64,000 bases of DNA from Henricia sp. BOLD:AAB3569. Its lineage: Eukaryota; Echinodermata; Asteroidea; Spinulosida; Echinasteridae. The stretch is from NCBI GenBank assembly GCA_037783545.1, contig JBBELK010000060.1, positions 2,294,001 through 2,358,000 of the forward strand, written 5' to 3'. This document shows positions 31,791 through 43,229 of the stretch, one piece after another (within the stretch, counting starts at the first letter, position 1; the number at the start of each line of letters is the position of its first letter). The position numbers and the translations under genes are program-made. The notes under the pieces were generated by a model, which had not been told where the DNA came from, ran no database searches, and saw only the letters and a list, made by a program, of their open reading frames with translations.

Positions 31791-31805
31791 CGTCCCTGGG
31801 TGGAT

Positions 31806-31858
<53 letters not shown>

Positions 31859-31864
31859 AGAGAC
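31791..31864 (-). tRNA. tRNA-Asn(GTT)
   Basis: Consensus body; accgatcgg 3' flank. 5' spacer 291 bp. Confidence 0.96.
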
Positions 31865-32155
31865 AACTGAGGAGGCGTTTGTATGATGACCCGAAGGCGG
31901 CTTTGGAGATGTCTCACAAGTGATCTTCAAACAAAACAAAACAATCGGGGATCCCATCGGCATTCATTTGCCAGGATGCATTTGTTCGCTGGGCATCCTC
32001 TACTCACGACGACAGGATGTGTGCTGTTCCCCCTTTGTGTTTACGTCCACTTCCTGTTTTGGAAGTTTGCTGACCAAGCTTCAAGATGCGTTTGCTCCCT
32101 GGTTATTCGGACGTTTTGAGGCAAATCTGATCAGTTTTCGAGAAAAAGCAGGTAC

Positions 32156-32170
32156 CGTCCCTGGGTGGAT

Positions 32171-32223
<53 letters not shown>

Positions 32224-32229
32224 AGAGAC
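32156..32229 (-). tRNA. tRNA-Asn(GTT)
   Basis: Consensus body; the 3' spacer has ttacgtccacttcc. 5' spacer 138 bp. Confidence 0.96.
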
Positions 32230-32367
32230 AACTGATGAGGCGTTTGTATGATGCCCCGAGGGCGCCTGTTTTAGAGGTTTGCTGACCAAAGTTCAAGATG
32301 CGTTTGCTTCCTGGTTATTCGGACGTTTTGAGGCAAATCTGATCAGTTTTCGAGAAAAAGCAGGTAC

Positions 32368-32396
32368 CGTCCCTGGGTGGATTTGAACCACCAACG

Positions 32397-32429
<33 letters not shown>

Positions 32430-32441
32430 GGCCACAGAGAC
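32368..32441 (-). tRNA. tRNA-Asn(GTT), G45C + G12C variant
   Basis: G12C breaks a D-stem pair (C-C); G45C is in the variable loop. 5' spacer 291 bp. Same at 37070 and 41408. Confidence 0.8.
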
Positions 32442-32732
32442 AACTGAGGAGGCGTTTGTATGATGACCCGAAGGCGGCTTTGGAGATGTCTCACAAGTGA
32501 TCTTCAAACAAAACAAAACAATCGGGGATCCCATCGGCATTCATTTGCCAGGATGCATTTGTTCGCTGGGCATCCTCTACTCACGACGACAGGATGTGTG
32601 CTGTTCCCCCTTTGTGTTTACATCCTCTTCCTGTTTTGGAAGTTTGCTGACCAAGCTTCAAGATGCGTTTGCTCCCTGGTTATTCGGACGTTTTGAGGCA
32701 AATCTGATCGGTTTTCGAGAAAAAGCAGGTAC

Positions 32733-32806
32733 CGTCCCTGGGTGGATTTGAACAACATACCTTTCGGTTAATAGCCGAACGCGATAACCGATTGCGACAC
32801 AGAGAC
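32733..32806 (-). pseudogene. tRNA-Asn ATT class
   Basis: ATT-class body; 5' spacer 290 bp. Confidence 0.86.
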
Positions 32807-33096
32807 AACTGATGATACGTTTGTATGATGACCCGAAGGCGCCTTTGGAGATGTCTCACAAGTGATCTTCAACCAAAGCAAAAAATCGTGGATCCCATCG
32901 GCATTCATTTGCCAGGATGCATTTGTACGCTGGGCATCCTTTACTCACGATGACAGGATGTGTGCTGTTCCGCCTTTGTGTTTACATCCTCTTCCTGTTT
33001 TGGAAGTTTGCTGACCAATGTTCAAGATGCGTTTGCTCCCTGGTTATTCGGACGTTTTGAGGCAAATCTGATCGGTTTTCGAGAAAAAGCAGGTAC

Positions 33097-33111
33097 CGTC
33101 CCTGGGTGGAT

Positions 33112-33164
<53 letters not shown>

Positions 33165-33170
33165 AGAGAC
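33097..33170 (-). tRNA. tRNA-Asn(GTT)
   Basis: Consensus body; 5' spacer 290 bp. Confidence 0.96.
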
Positions 33171-33460
33171 AACTGATGAGGCGTTTGTATGATGACCCGA
33201 AGGCGCCTTTGGAGATGTCTCACAAGTGATCTTCAAACAAAGCAAAAAAATCGGGGATCCCATCGGCATTCATTTGCCAGGATGCATTTGTTCGCTGGGC
33301 ATCCTCTACTAACGATGACAGGATGTGTGCTGTTCCCCCTTTGTGTTTACATCCTCTTCCTGTTTTGGAAGTTTGCTGACCAATGTTCAAGATGCGTTTG
33401 CTCCCTGGTTATTCGGACGTTTTTAGGCAAACCGATCGGTTTTCGAGAAAAAGCAGGTAC

Positions 33461-33495
33461 CGTCCCTGGGTGGATTTGAACCACCAACCTTTCGA

Positions 33496-33528
<33 letters not shown>

Positions 33529-33534
33529 AGAGAC
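33461..33534 (-). tRNA. tRNA-Asn(GTT), C39T variant
   Basis: C39T leaves a G31-T39 wobble next to the anticodon loop. 5' spacer 291 bp. Same at 37799 and 42137. Confidence 0.88.
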
Positions 33535-33825
33535 AACTGAGGAGGCGTTTGTATGATGACCCGAAGGCGGCTTTGGAGATGTCTCACAAGTGATCTTCAA
33601 ACAAAACAAAACAATCGGGGATCCCATCGGCATTCATTTGCCAGGATGCATTTGTTCGCTGGGCATCCTCTACTCACGACGACAGGATGTGTGCTGTTCC
33701 CCCTTTGTGTTTACATCCTCTTCCTGTTTTGGAAGTTTGCTGACCAAGCTTCAAGATGCGTTTGCTCCCTGGTTATTCGGACGTTTTGAGGCAAATCTGA
33801 TCGGTTTTCGAGAAAAAGCAGGTAC

Positions 33826-33899
33826 CGTCCCTGGGTGGATTTGAACAACATACCTTTCGGTTAATAGCCGAACGCGATAACCGATTGCGACACAGAGAC
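33826..33899 (-). pseudogene. tRNA-Asn ATT class
   Basis: ATT-class body; first of three in a row. 5' spacer 290 bp. Confidence 0.86.
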
Positions 33900-34189
33900 A
33901 ACTGATGATACGTTTGTATGATGACCCGAAGGCGCCTTTGGAGATGTCTCACAAGTGATCTTCAACCAAAGCAAAAAATCGTGGATCCCATCGGCATTCA
34001 TTTGCCAGGATGCATTTGTACGCTGGGCATCCTTTACTCACGATGACAGGATGTGTGCTGTTCCGCCTTTGTGTTTACATCCTCTTCCTGTTTTGGAAGT
34101 TTGCTGACCAATGTTCAAGATGCGTTTGCTCCCTGGTTATTCGGACGTTTTGAGGCAAATCTGATCGGTTTTCGAGAAAAAGCAGGTAC

Positions 34190-34263
34190 CGTCCCTGGGT
34201 GGATTTGAACAACATACCTTTCGGTTAATAGCCGAACGCGATAACCGATTGCGACACAGAGAC
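34190..34263 (-). pseudogene. tRNA-Asn ATT class
   Basis: ATT-class body; 5' spacer 290 bp. Confidence 0.86.
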
Positions 34264-34553
34264 AACTGATGATACGTTTGTATGATGACCCGAAGGCGCC
34301 TTTGGAGATGTCTCACAAGTGATCTTCAACCAAAGCAAAAAATCGTGGATCCCATCGGCATTCATTTGCCAGGATGCATTTGTACGCTGGGCATCCTTTA
34401 CTCACGATGACAGGATGTGTGCTGTTCCGCCTTTGTGTTTACATCCTCTTCCTGTTTTGGAAGTTTGCTGACCAATGTTCAAGATGCGTTTGCTCCCTGG
34501 TTATTCGGACGTTTTGAGGCAAATCTGATCGGTTTTCGAGAAAAAGCAGGTAC

Positions 34554-34627
34554 CGTCCCTGGGTGGATTTGAACAACATACCTTTCGGTTAATAGCCGAA
34601 CGCGATAACCGATTGCGACACAGAGAC
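34554..34627 (-). pseudogene. tRNA-Asn ATT class
   Basis: ATT-class body; 5' spacer 290 bp. Confidence 0.86.
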
Positions 34628-34917
34628 AACTGATGATACGTTTGTATGATGACCCGAAGGCGCCTTTGGAGATGTCTCACAAGTGATCTTCAACCAAAGC
34701 AAAAAATCGTGGATCCCATCGGCATTCATTTGCCAGGATGCATTTGTACGCTGGGCATCCTTTACTCACGATGACAGGATGTGTGCTGTTCCGCCTTTGT
34801 GTTTACATCCTCTTCCTGTTTTGGAAGTTTGCTGACCAATGTTCAAGATGCGTCTGCTCCCTGGTTATTCGGACGTTTTGAGGCAAATCTGATCGGTTTT
34901 CGAGAAAAAGCAGGTAC

Positions 34918-34950
34918 CGTCCCTGGGTGGATTTGAACCACCAACCTTTT

Positions 34951-34985
<35 letters not shown>

Positions 34986-34991
34986 AGAGAC
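34918..34991 (-). tRNA. tRNA-Asn(GTT), G41A variant
   Basis: As 29698; 5' spacer 138 bp. Confidence 0.83.
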
Positions 34992-35129
34992 AACTGATGA
35001 GGCGTTTGTATGATGCCCCGAGGGCGCCTGTTTTAGAAGTTTGTTGACCAAAGTTCAAGATGCGTTTGCTTCCTGGTTATTCGGACGTTTTGAGGCAAAT
35101 CTGATCGGTTTTCGAGAAAAAACAGGTAC

Positions 35130-35144
35130 CGTCCCTGGGTGGAT

Positions 35145-35197
<53 letters not shown>

Positions 35198-35203
35198 AGA
35201 GAC
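35130..35203 (-). tRNA. tRNA-Asn(GTT)
   Basis: Consensus body with a T6 terminator; 5' spacer 138 bp. Confidence 0.96.
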
Positions 35204-35341
35204 AACTGATGAGGCGTTTGTATGATGCCCCGAGGGCGCCTGTTTTAGAAGTTTGCTGACCAAAGTTCAAGATGCGTTTGCTTCCTGGTTATTCGGACGT
35301 TTTGAGGCAAATCTGATCGGTTTTCGAGAAAAGGCAGGTAC

Positions 35342-35356
35342 CGTCCCTGGGTGGAT

Positions 35357-35409
<53 letters not shown>

Positions 35410-35415
35410 AGAGAC
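35342..35415 (-). tRNA. tRNA-Asn(GTT)
   Basis: Consensus body with the terminator shortened to T4; 5' spacer 290 bp. Confidence 0.95.
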
Positions 35416-35705
35416 AACTGATGAGGCGTTTGTATGATGACCCGAAGGCGGCTTTGGAGATGTCTCACAAGTGATATTCAACCAAAGCAAAAAATCGTGG
35501 ATCCCATCGGCATTCATTTGCCAGGATGCATTTGTTCGCTGGGCATCCTCTACTCACGATGACAGGATGTGTGCTGTTCCCCCTTTGTGTTTACATCCTC
35601 TTCCTGTTATGGAAGTTTGCTGACCAAGCTTCAATATGCGTTTGCTCCCTGGTTATTCGGACGTTTTGAGGCAAATCTGATCGGTTTTCGAGAAAAAGCA
35701 GGTAC

Positions 35706-35779
35706 CGTCCCTGGGTGGATTTGAACAACATACCTTTCGGTTAATAGCCGAACGCGATAACCGATTGCGACACAGAGAC
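35706..35779 (-). pseudogene. tRNA-Asn ATT class
   Basis: ATT-class body; 5' spacer 290 bp. Confidence 0.86.
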
Positions 35780-36069
35780 AACTGATGATACGTTTGTATG
35801 ATGACCCGAAGGCGCCTTTGGAGATGTCTCACAAGTGATCTTCAACCAAAGCAAAAAATCGTGGATCCCATCGGCATTCATTTGCCAGGATGCATTTGTA
35901 CGCTGGGCATCCTTTACTCACGATGACAGGATGTGTGCTGTTCCGCCTTTGTGTTTACATCCTCTTCCTGTTTTGGAAGTTTGCTGACCAATGTTCAAGA
36001 TGCGTTTGCTCCCTGGTTATTCGGACGTTTTGAGGCAAATCTGATCGGTTTTCGAGAAAAAGCAGGTAC

Positions 36070-36084
36070 CGTCCCTGGGTGGAT

Positions 36085-36137
<53 letters not shown>

Positions 36138-36143
36138 AGAGAC
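36070..36143 (-). tRNA. tRNA-Asn(GTT)
   Basis: Consensus body; 5' spacer 137 bp (tgatgagcg, one G lost). Confidence 0.96.
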
Positions 36144-36280
36144 AACTGATGAGCGTTTGTATGATGCCCCGAGGGCGCCTGTTTTAGAGGTTTGCTGACC
36201 AAAGTTCAAGATGCGTTTGCTTCCTGGTTATTCAGACGTTTTGAGGCAAATCTGATCGGTTTTCGAGAAAAAGCAGGTAC

Positions 36281-36354
36281 CGTCCCTGGGTGGATTTGAA
36301 CCACCAACCTTTCGGTTAACAACCGAACGCGCTAACCGATTGCGCCACAGAGAC
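36281..36354 (-). tRNA. tRNA-Asn(GTT), C32T variant
   Basis: C32T keeps a pyrimidine at the start of the anticodon loop; likely functional. 5' spacer 138 bp. Confidence 0.92.
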
Positions 36355-36492
36355 AACTGAGGAGGCGTTTGTATGATGACCCGAGAGCGCCTATTTTAGA
36401 AGTTTGCTGAACAAAGTTCAAGATGCGTTTGCTTCCTGGTTATTCGGACGTTTTGAGGCAAATCTGATCAGTTTTCGAGAAAAAGCAGGTAC

Positions 36493-36507
36493 CGTCCCTG
36501 GGTGGAT

Positions 36508-36560
<53 letters not shown>

Positions 36561-36566
36561 AGAGAC
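36493..36566 (-). tRNA. tRNA-Asn(GTT)
   Basis: Consensus body; 5' spacer 291 bp. Confidence 0.96.
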
Positions 36567-36857
36567 AACTGAGGAGGCGTTTGTATGATGACCCGAAGGC
36601 GGCTTTGGAGATGTCTCACAAGTGATCTTTAAACAAAACAAATCAATCGGGGATCCCATCGGCATTCATTTGCCAGGATGCATTTGTTCGCTGGGCATCC
36701 TCTACTCACGACGACAGGATGTGTGCTGTTCCCCCTTTGTGTTTACATCCTCTTCCTGTTTTGGAAGTTTGCTGACCAAGCTTCAAGATGCGTTTGCTCC
36801 CTGGTTATTCGGACGTTTTGAGGCAAATCTGATCAGTTTTCGAGAAAAAGCAGGTAC

Positions 36858-36872
36858 CGTCCCTGGGTGGAT

Positions 36873-36925
<53 letters not shown>

Positions 36926-36931
36926 AGAGAC
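36858..36931 (-). tRNA. tRNA-Asn(GTT)
   Basis: Consensus body; 5' spacer 138 bp. Confidence 0.96.
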
Positions 36932-37069
36932 AACTGATGAGGCGTTTGTATGATGCCCCGAGGGCGCCTGTTTTAGAGGTTTGCTGACCAAAGTTCAAGA
37001 TGCGTTTGCTTCCTGGTTATTCGGACGTTTTGAGGCAAATCTGATCAGTTTTCGAGAAAAAGCAGGTAC

Positions 37070-37098
37070 CGTCCCTGGGTGGATTTGAACCACCAACG

Positions 37099-37131
<33 letters not shown>

Positions 37132-37143
37132 GGCCACAGAGAC
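37070..37143 (-). tRNA. tRNA-Asn(GTT), G45C + G12C variant
   Basis: As 32368; 5' spacer 291 bp. Confidence 0.8.
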
Positions 37144-37434
37144 AACTGAGGAGGCGTTTGTATGATGACCCGAAGGCGGCTTTGGAGATGTCTCACAAGT
37201 GATCTTCAAACAAAACAAAACAATCGGGGATCCCATCGGCATTCATTTGCCAGGATGCATTTGTTCGCTGGGCATCCTCTACTCACGACGACAGGATGTG
37301 TGCTGTTCCCCCTTTGTGTTTACATCCTCTTCCTGTTTTGGAAGTTTGCTGACCAAGCTTCAAGATGCGTTTGCTCCCTGGTTATTCGGACGTTTTGAGG
37401 CAAATCTGATCGGTTTTCGAGAAAAAGCAGGTAC

Positions 37435-37508
37435 CGTCCCTGGGTGGATTTGAACAACATACCTTTCGGTTAATAGCCGAACGCGATAACCGATTGCGAC
37501 ACAGAGAC
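37435..37508 (-). pseudogene. tRNA-Asn ATT class at a repeat junction
   Basis: ATT-class body, but its 5' flank is the ordinary tgatgaggcg rather than tgatgatacg, so a recombination junction between unit types lies at about this tRNA. 5' spacer 290 bp. Confidence 0.86.
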
Positions 37509-37798
37509 AACTGATGAGGCGTTTGTATGATGACCCGAAGGCGCCTTTGGAGATGTCTCACAAGTGATCTTCAAACAAAGCAAAAAAATCGGGGATCCCA
37601 TCGGCATTCATTTGCCAGGATGCATTTGTTCGCTGGGCATCCTCTACTAACGATGACAGGATGTGTGCTGTTCCCCCTTTGTGTTTACATCCTCTTCCTG
37701 TTTTGGAAGTTTGCTGACCAATGTTCAAGATGCGTTTGCTCCCTGGTTATTCGGACGTTTTTAGGCAAACCGATCGGTTTTCGAGAAAAAGCAGGTAC

Positions 37799-37833
37799 CG
37801 TCCCTGGGTGGATTTGAACCACCAACCTTTCGA

Positions 37834-37866
<33 letters not shown>

Positions 37867-37872
37867 AGAGAC
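37799..37872 (-). tRNA. tRNA-Asn(GTT), C39T variant
   Basis: As 33461; 5' spacer 291 bp. Confidence 0.88.
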
Positions 37873-38163
37873 AACTGAGGAGGCGTTTGTATGATGACCC
37901 GAAGGCGGCTTTGGAGATGTCTCACAAGTGATCTTCAAACAAAACAAAACAATCGGGGATCCCATCGGCATTCATTTGCCAGGATGCATTTGTTCGCTGG
38001 GCATCCTCTACTCACGACGACAGGATGTGTGCTGTTCCCCCTTTGTGTTTACATCCTCTTCCTGTTTTGGAAGTTTGCTGACCAAGCTTCAAGATGCGTT
38101 TGCTCCCTGGTTATTCGGACGTTTTGAGGCAAATCTGATCGGTTTTCGAGAAAAAGCAGGTAC

Positions 38164-38237
38164 CGTCCCTGGGTGGATTTGAACAACATACCTTTCGGTT
38201 AATAGCCGAACGCGATAACCGATTGCGACACAGAGAC
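38164..38237 (-). pseudogene. tRNA-Asn ATT class
   Basis: ATT-class body; counterpart of 33826. 5' spacer 290 bp. Confidence 0.86.
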
Positions 38238-38527
38238 AACTGATGATACGTTTGTATGATGACCCGAAGGCGCCTTTGGAGATGTCTCACAAGTGATCTT
38301 CAACCAAAGCAAAAAATCGTGGATCCCATCGGCATTCATTTGCCAGGATGCATTTGTACGCTGGGCATCCTTTACTCACGATGACAGGATGTGTGCTGTT
38401 CCGCCTTTGTGTTTACATCCTCTTCCTGTTTTGGAAGTTTGCTGACCAATGTTCAAGATGCGTTTGCTCCCTGGTTATTCGGACGTTTTGAGGCAAATCT
38501 GATCGGTTTTCGAGAAAAAGCAGGTAC

Positions 38528-38601
38528 CGTCCCTGGGTGGATTTGAACAACATACCTTTCGGTTAATAGCCGAACGCGATAACCGATTGCGACACAGAGA
38601 C
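38528..38601 (-). pseudogene. tRNA-Asn ATT class
   Basis: ATT-class body; counterpart of 34190. 5' spacer 290 bp. Confidence 0.86.
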
Positions 38602-38891
38602 AACTGATGATACGTTTGTATGATGACCCGAAGGCGCCTTTGGAGATGTCTCACAAGTGATCTTCAACCAAAGCAAAAAATCGTGGATCCCATCGGCATT
38701 CATTTGCCAGGATGCATTTGTACGCTGGGCATCCTTTACTCACGATGACAGGATGTGTGCTGTTCCGCCTTTGTGTTTACATCCTCTTCCTGTTTTGGAA
38801 GTTTGCTGACCAATGTTCAAGATGCGTTTGCTCCCTGGTTATTCGGACGTTTTGAGGCAAATCTGATCGGTTTTCGAGAAAAAGCAGGTAC

Positions 38892-38965
38892 CGTCCCTGG
38901 GTGGATTTGAACAACATACCTTTCGGTTAATAGCCGAACGCGATAACCGATTGCGACACAGAGAC
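38892..38965 (-). pseudogene. tRNA-Asn ATT class
   Basis: ATT-class body; counterpart of 34554. 5' spacer 290 bp. Confidence 0.86.
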
Positions 38966-39255
38966 AACTGATGATACGTTTGTATGATGACCCGAAGGCG
39001 CCTTTGGAGATGTCTCACAAGTGATCTTCAACCAAAGCAAAAAATCGTGGATCCCATCGGCATTCATTTGCCAGGATGCATTTGTACGCTGGGCATCCTT
39101 TACTCACGATGACAGGATGTGTGCTGTTCCGCCTTTGTGTTTACATCCTCTTCCTGTTTTGGAAGTTTGCTGACCAATGTTCAAGATGCGTCTGCTCCCT
39201 GGTTATTCGGACGTTTTGAGGCAAATCTGATCGGTTTTCGAGAAAAAGCAGGTAC

Positions 39256-39288
39256 CGTCCCTGGGTGGATTTGAACCACCAACCTTTT

Positions 39289-39323
<35 letters not shown>

Positions 39324-39329
39324 AGAGAC
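39256..39329 (-). tRNA. tRNA-Asn(GTT), G41A variant
   Basis: As 29698; 5' spacer 138 bp. Confidence 0.83.
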
Positions 39330-39467
39330 AACTGATGAGGCGTTTGTATGATGCCCCGAGGGCGCCTGTTTTAGAAGTTTGTTGACCAAAGTTCAAGATG
39401 CGTTTGCTTCCTGGTTATTCGGACGTTTTGAGGCAAATCTGATCGGTTTTCGAGAAAAAACAGGTAC

Positions 39468-39482
39468 CGTCCCTGGGTGGAT

Positions 39483-39535
<53 letters not shown>

Positions 39536-39541
39536 AGAGAC
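39468..39541 (-). tRNA. tRNA-Asn(GTT)
   Basis: Consensus body with a T6 terminator; 5' spacer 138 bp. Confidence 0.96.
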
Positions 39542-39679
39542 AACTGATGAGGCGTTTGTATGATGCCCCGAGGGCGCCTGTTTTAGAAGTTTGCTGACCA
39601 AAGTTCAAGATGCGTTTGCTTCCTGGTTATTCGGACGTTTTGAGGCAAATCTGATCGGTTTTCGAGAAAAGGCAGGTAC

Positions 39680-39694
39680 CGTCCCTGGGTGGAT

Positions 39695-39747
<53 letters not shown>

Positions 39748-39753
39748 AGAGAC
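39680..39753 (-). tRNA. tRNA-Asn(GTT)
   Basis: Consensus body with a T4 terminator; 5' spacer 290 bp. Confidence 0.95.
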
Positions 39754-40043
39754 AACTGATGAGGCGTTTGTATGATGACCCGAAGGCGGCTTTGGAGATG
39801 TCTCACAAGTGATATTCAACCAAAGCAAAAAATCGTGGATCCCATCGGCATTCATTTGCCAGGATGCATTTGTTCGCTGGGCATCCTCTACTCACGATGA
39901 CAGGATGTGTGCTGTTCCCCCTTTGTGTTTACATCCTCTTCCTGTTATGGAAGTTTGCTGACCAAGCTTCAATATGCGTTTGCTCCCTGGTTATTCGGAC
40001 GTTTTGAGGCAAATCTGATCGGTTTTCGAGAAAAAGCAGGTAC

Positions 40044-40117
40044 CGTCCCTGGGTGGATTTGAACAACATACCTTTCGGTTAATAGCCGAACGCGATAACC
40101 GATTGCGACACAGAGAC
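40044..40117 (-). pseudogene. tRNA-Asn ATT class
   Basis: ATT-class body; counterpart of 35706. 5' spacer 290 bp. Confidence 0.86.
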
Positions 40118-40407
40118 AACTGATGATACGTTTGTATGATGACCCGAAGGCGCCTTTGGAGATGTCTCACAAGTGATCTTCAACCAAAGCAAAAAATCGT
40201 GGATCCCATCGGCATTCATTTGCCAGGATGCATTTGTACGCTGGGCATCCTTTACTCACGATGACAGGATGTGTGCTGTTCCGCCTTTGTGTTTACATCC
40301 TCTTCCTGTTTTGGAAGTTTGCTGACCAATGTTCAAGATGCGTTTGCTCCCTGGTTATTCGGACGTTTTGAGGCAAATCTGATCGGTTTTCGAGAAAAAG
40401 CAGGTAC

Positions 40408-40422
40408 CGTCCCTGGGTGGAT

Positions 40423-40475
<53 letters not shown>

Positions 40476-40481
40476 AGAGAC
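40408..40481 (-). tRNA. tRNA-Asn(GTT)
   Basis: Consensus body; 5' spacer 137 bp. Confidence 0.96.
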
Positions 40482-40618
40482 AACTGATGAGCGTTTGTAT
40501 GATGCCCCGAGGGCGCCTGTTTTAGAGGTTTGCTGACCAAAGTTCAAGATGCGTTTGCTTCCTGGTTATTCAGACGTTTTGAGGCAAATCTGATCGGTTT
40601 TCGAGAAAAAGCAGGTAC

Positions 40619-40692
40619 CGTCCCTGGGTGGATTTGAACCACCAACCTTTCGGTTAACAACCGAACGCGCTAACCGATTGCGCCACAGAGAC
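40619..40692 (-). tRNA. tRNA-Asn(GTT), C32T variant
   Basis: As 36281; 5' spacer 138 bp. Confidence 0.92.
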
Positions 40693-40830
40693 AACTGAGG
40701 AGGCGTTTGTATGATGACCCGAGAGCGCCTATTTTAGAAGTTTGCTGAACAAAGTTCAAGATGCGTTTGCTTCCTGGTTATTCGGACGTTTTGAGGCAAA
40801 TCTGATCAGTTTTCGAGAAAAAGCAGGTAC

Positions 40831-40845
40831 CGTCCCTGGGTGGAT

Positions 40846-40898
<53 letters not shown>

Positions 40899-40904
40899 AG
40901 AGAC
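40831..40904 (-). tRNA. tRNA-Asn(GTT)
   Basis: Consensus body; 5' spacer 291 bp. Confidence 0.96.
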
Positions 40905-41195
40905 AACTGAGGAGGCGTTTGTATGATGACCCGAAGGCGGCTTTGGAGATGTCTCACAAGTGATCTTTAAACAAAACAAATCAATCGGGGATCCCATCGG
41001 CATTCATTTGCCAGGATGCATTTGTTCGCTGGGCATCCTCTACTCACGACGACAGGATGTGTGCTGTTCCCCCTTTGTGTTTACATCCTCTTCCTGTTTT
41101 GGAAGTTTGCTGACCAAGCTTCAAGATGCGTTTGCTCCCTGGTTATTCGGACGTTTTGAGGCAAATCTGATCAGTTTTCGAGAAAAAGCAGGTAC

Positions 41196-41210
41196 CGTCC
41201 CTGGGTGGAT

Positions 41211-41263
<53 letters not shown>

Positions 41264-41269
41264 AGAGAC
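41196..41269 (-). tRNA. tRNA-Asn(GTT)
   Basis: Consensus body; 5' spacer 138 bp. Confidence 0.96.
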
Positions 41270-41407
41270 AACTGATGAGGCGTTTGTATGATGCCCCGAG
41301 GGCGCCTGTTTTAGAGGTTTGCTGACCAAAGTTCAAGATGCGTTTGCTTCCTGGTTATTCGGACGTTTTGAGGCAAATCTGATCAGTTTTCGAGAAAAAG
41401 CAGGTAC

Positions 41408-41436
41408 CGTCCCTGGGTGGATTTGAACCACCAACG

Positions 41437-41469
<33 letters not shown>

Positions 41470-41481
41470 GGCCACAGAGAC
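41408..41481 (-). tRNA. tRNA-Asn(GTT), G45C + G12C variant
   Basis: As 32368; 5' spacer 291 bp. Confidence 0.8.
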
Positions 41482-41772
41482 AACTGAGGAGGCGTTTGTA
41501 TGATGACCCGAAGGCGGCTTTGGAGATGTCTCACAAGTGATCTTCAAACAAAACAAAACAATCGGGGATCCCATCGGCATTCATTTGCCAGGATGCATTT
41601 GTTCGCTGGGCATCCTCTACTCACGACGACAGGATGTGTGCTGTTCCCCCTTTGTGTTTACATCCTCTTCCTGTTTTGGAAGTTTGCTGACCAAGCTTCA
41701 AGATGCGTTTGCTCCCTGGTTATTCGGACGTTTTGAGGCAAATCTGATCGGTTTTCGAGAAAAAGCAGGTAC

Positions 41773-41846
41773 CGTCCCTGGGTGGATTTGAACAACATAC
41801 CTTTCGGTTAATAGCCGAACGCGATAACCGATTGCGACACAGAGAC
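41773..41846 (-). pseudogene. tRNA-Asn ATT class at a repeat junction
   Basis: As 37435, with the ordinary tgatgaggcg 5' flank. 5' spacer 290 bp. Confidence 0.86.
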
Positions 41847-42136
41847 AACTGATGAGGCGTTTGTATGATGACCCGAAGGCGCCTTTGGAGATGTCTCACA
41901 AGTGATCTTCAAACAAAGCAAAAAAATCGGGGATCCCATCGGCATTCATTTGCCAGGATGCATTTGTTCGCTGGGCATCCTCTACTAACGATGACAGGAT
42001 GTGTGCTGTTCCCCCTTTGTGTTTACATCCTCTTCCTGTTTTGGAAGTTTGCTGACCAATGTTCAAGATGCGTTTGCTCCCTGGTTATTCGGACGTTTTT
42101 AGGCAAACCGATCGGTTTTCGAGAAAAAGCAGGTAC

Positions 42137-42171
42137 CGTCCCTGGGTGGATTTGAACCACCAACCTTTCGA

Positions 42172-42204
<33 letters not shown>

Positions 42205-42210
42205 AGAGAC
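42137..42210 (-). tRNA. tRNA-Asn(GTT), C39T variant
   Basis: As 33461; 5' spacer 291 bp. Confidence 0.88.
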
Positions 42211-42501
42211 AACTGAGGAGGCGTTTGTATGATGACCCGAAGGCGGCTTTGGAGATGTCTCACAAGTGATCTTCAAACAAAACAAAACAATCGGGGATCC
42301 CATCGGCATTCATTTGCCAGGATGCATTTGTTCGCTGGGCATCCTCTACTCACGACGACAGGATGTGTGCTGTTCCCCCTTTGTGTTTACATCCTCTTCC
42401 TGTTTTGGAAGTTTGCTGACCAAGCTTCAAGATGCGTTTGCTCCCTGGTTATTCGGACGTTTTGAGGCAAATCTGATCGGTTTTCGAGAAAAAGCAGGTA
42501 C

Positions 42502-42575
42502 CGTCCCTGGGTGGATTTGAACAACATACCTTTCGGTTAATAGCCGAACGCGATAACCGATTGCGACACAGAGAC
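42502..42575 (-). pseudogene. tRNA-Asn ATT class
   Basis: ATT-class body; 5' spacer 290 bp. Confidence 0.86.
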
Positions 42576-42865
42576 AACTGATGATACGTTTGTATGATGA
42601 CCCGAAGGCGCCTTTGGAGATGTCTCACAAGTGATCTTCAACCAAAGCAAAAAATCGTGGATCCCATCGGCATTCATTTGCCAGGATGCATTTGTACGCT
42701 GGGCATCCTTTACTCACGATGACAGGATGTGTGCTGTTCCGCCTTTGTGTTTACATCCTCTTCCTGTTTTGGAAGTTTGCTGACCAATGTTCAAGATGCG
42801 TTTGCTCCCTGGTTATTCGGACGTTTTGAGGCAAATCTGATCGGTTTTCGAGAAAAAGCAGGTAC

Positions 42866-42939
42866 CGTCCCTGGGTGGATTTGAACAACATACCTTTCGG
42901 TTAATAGCCGAACGCGATAACCGATTGCGACACAGAGAC
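42866..42939 (-). pseudogene. tRNA-Asn ATT class
   Basis: ATT-class body; 5' spacer 290 bp. Confidence 0.86.
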
Positions 42940-43229
42940 AACTGATGATACGTTTGTATGATGACCCGAAGGCGCCTTTGGAGATGTCTCACAAGTGATC
43001 TTCAACCAAAGCAAAAAATCGTGGATCCCATCGGCATTCATTTGCCAGGATGCATTTGTACGCTGGGCATCCTTTACTCACGATGACAGGATGTGTGCTG
43101 TTCCGCCTTTGTGTTTACATCCTCTTCCTGTTTTGGAAGTTTGCTGACCAATGTTCAAGATGCGTTTGCTCCCTGGTTATTCGGACGTTTTGAGGCAAAT
43201 CTGATCGGTTTTCGAGAAAAAGCAGGTAC

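Larger units (their letters stand above)
31063..32732 (-). repeat. 1670-bp duplication, copy 1
   Basis: tRNAs at 31063, 31427 and 31791 match those at 32733, 33097 and 33461 at +1670. The second copy runs to about 33900. Confidence 0.82.
33461..37798 (-). repeat. 4338-bp higher-order repeat, copy 1
   Basis: Twelve units, beginning with the C39T tRNA, recur at exactly +4338 from 37799 and again from 42137, with all private variants in order. Confidence 0.93.
37799..42136 (-). repeat. 4338-bp higher-order repeat, copy 2
   Basis: Full second copy. Even single-base spacer marks, such as the aaaaaacagg and aaaaggcagg flanks at 39468 and 39680, are retained. Confidence 0.93.
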
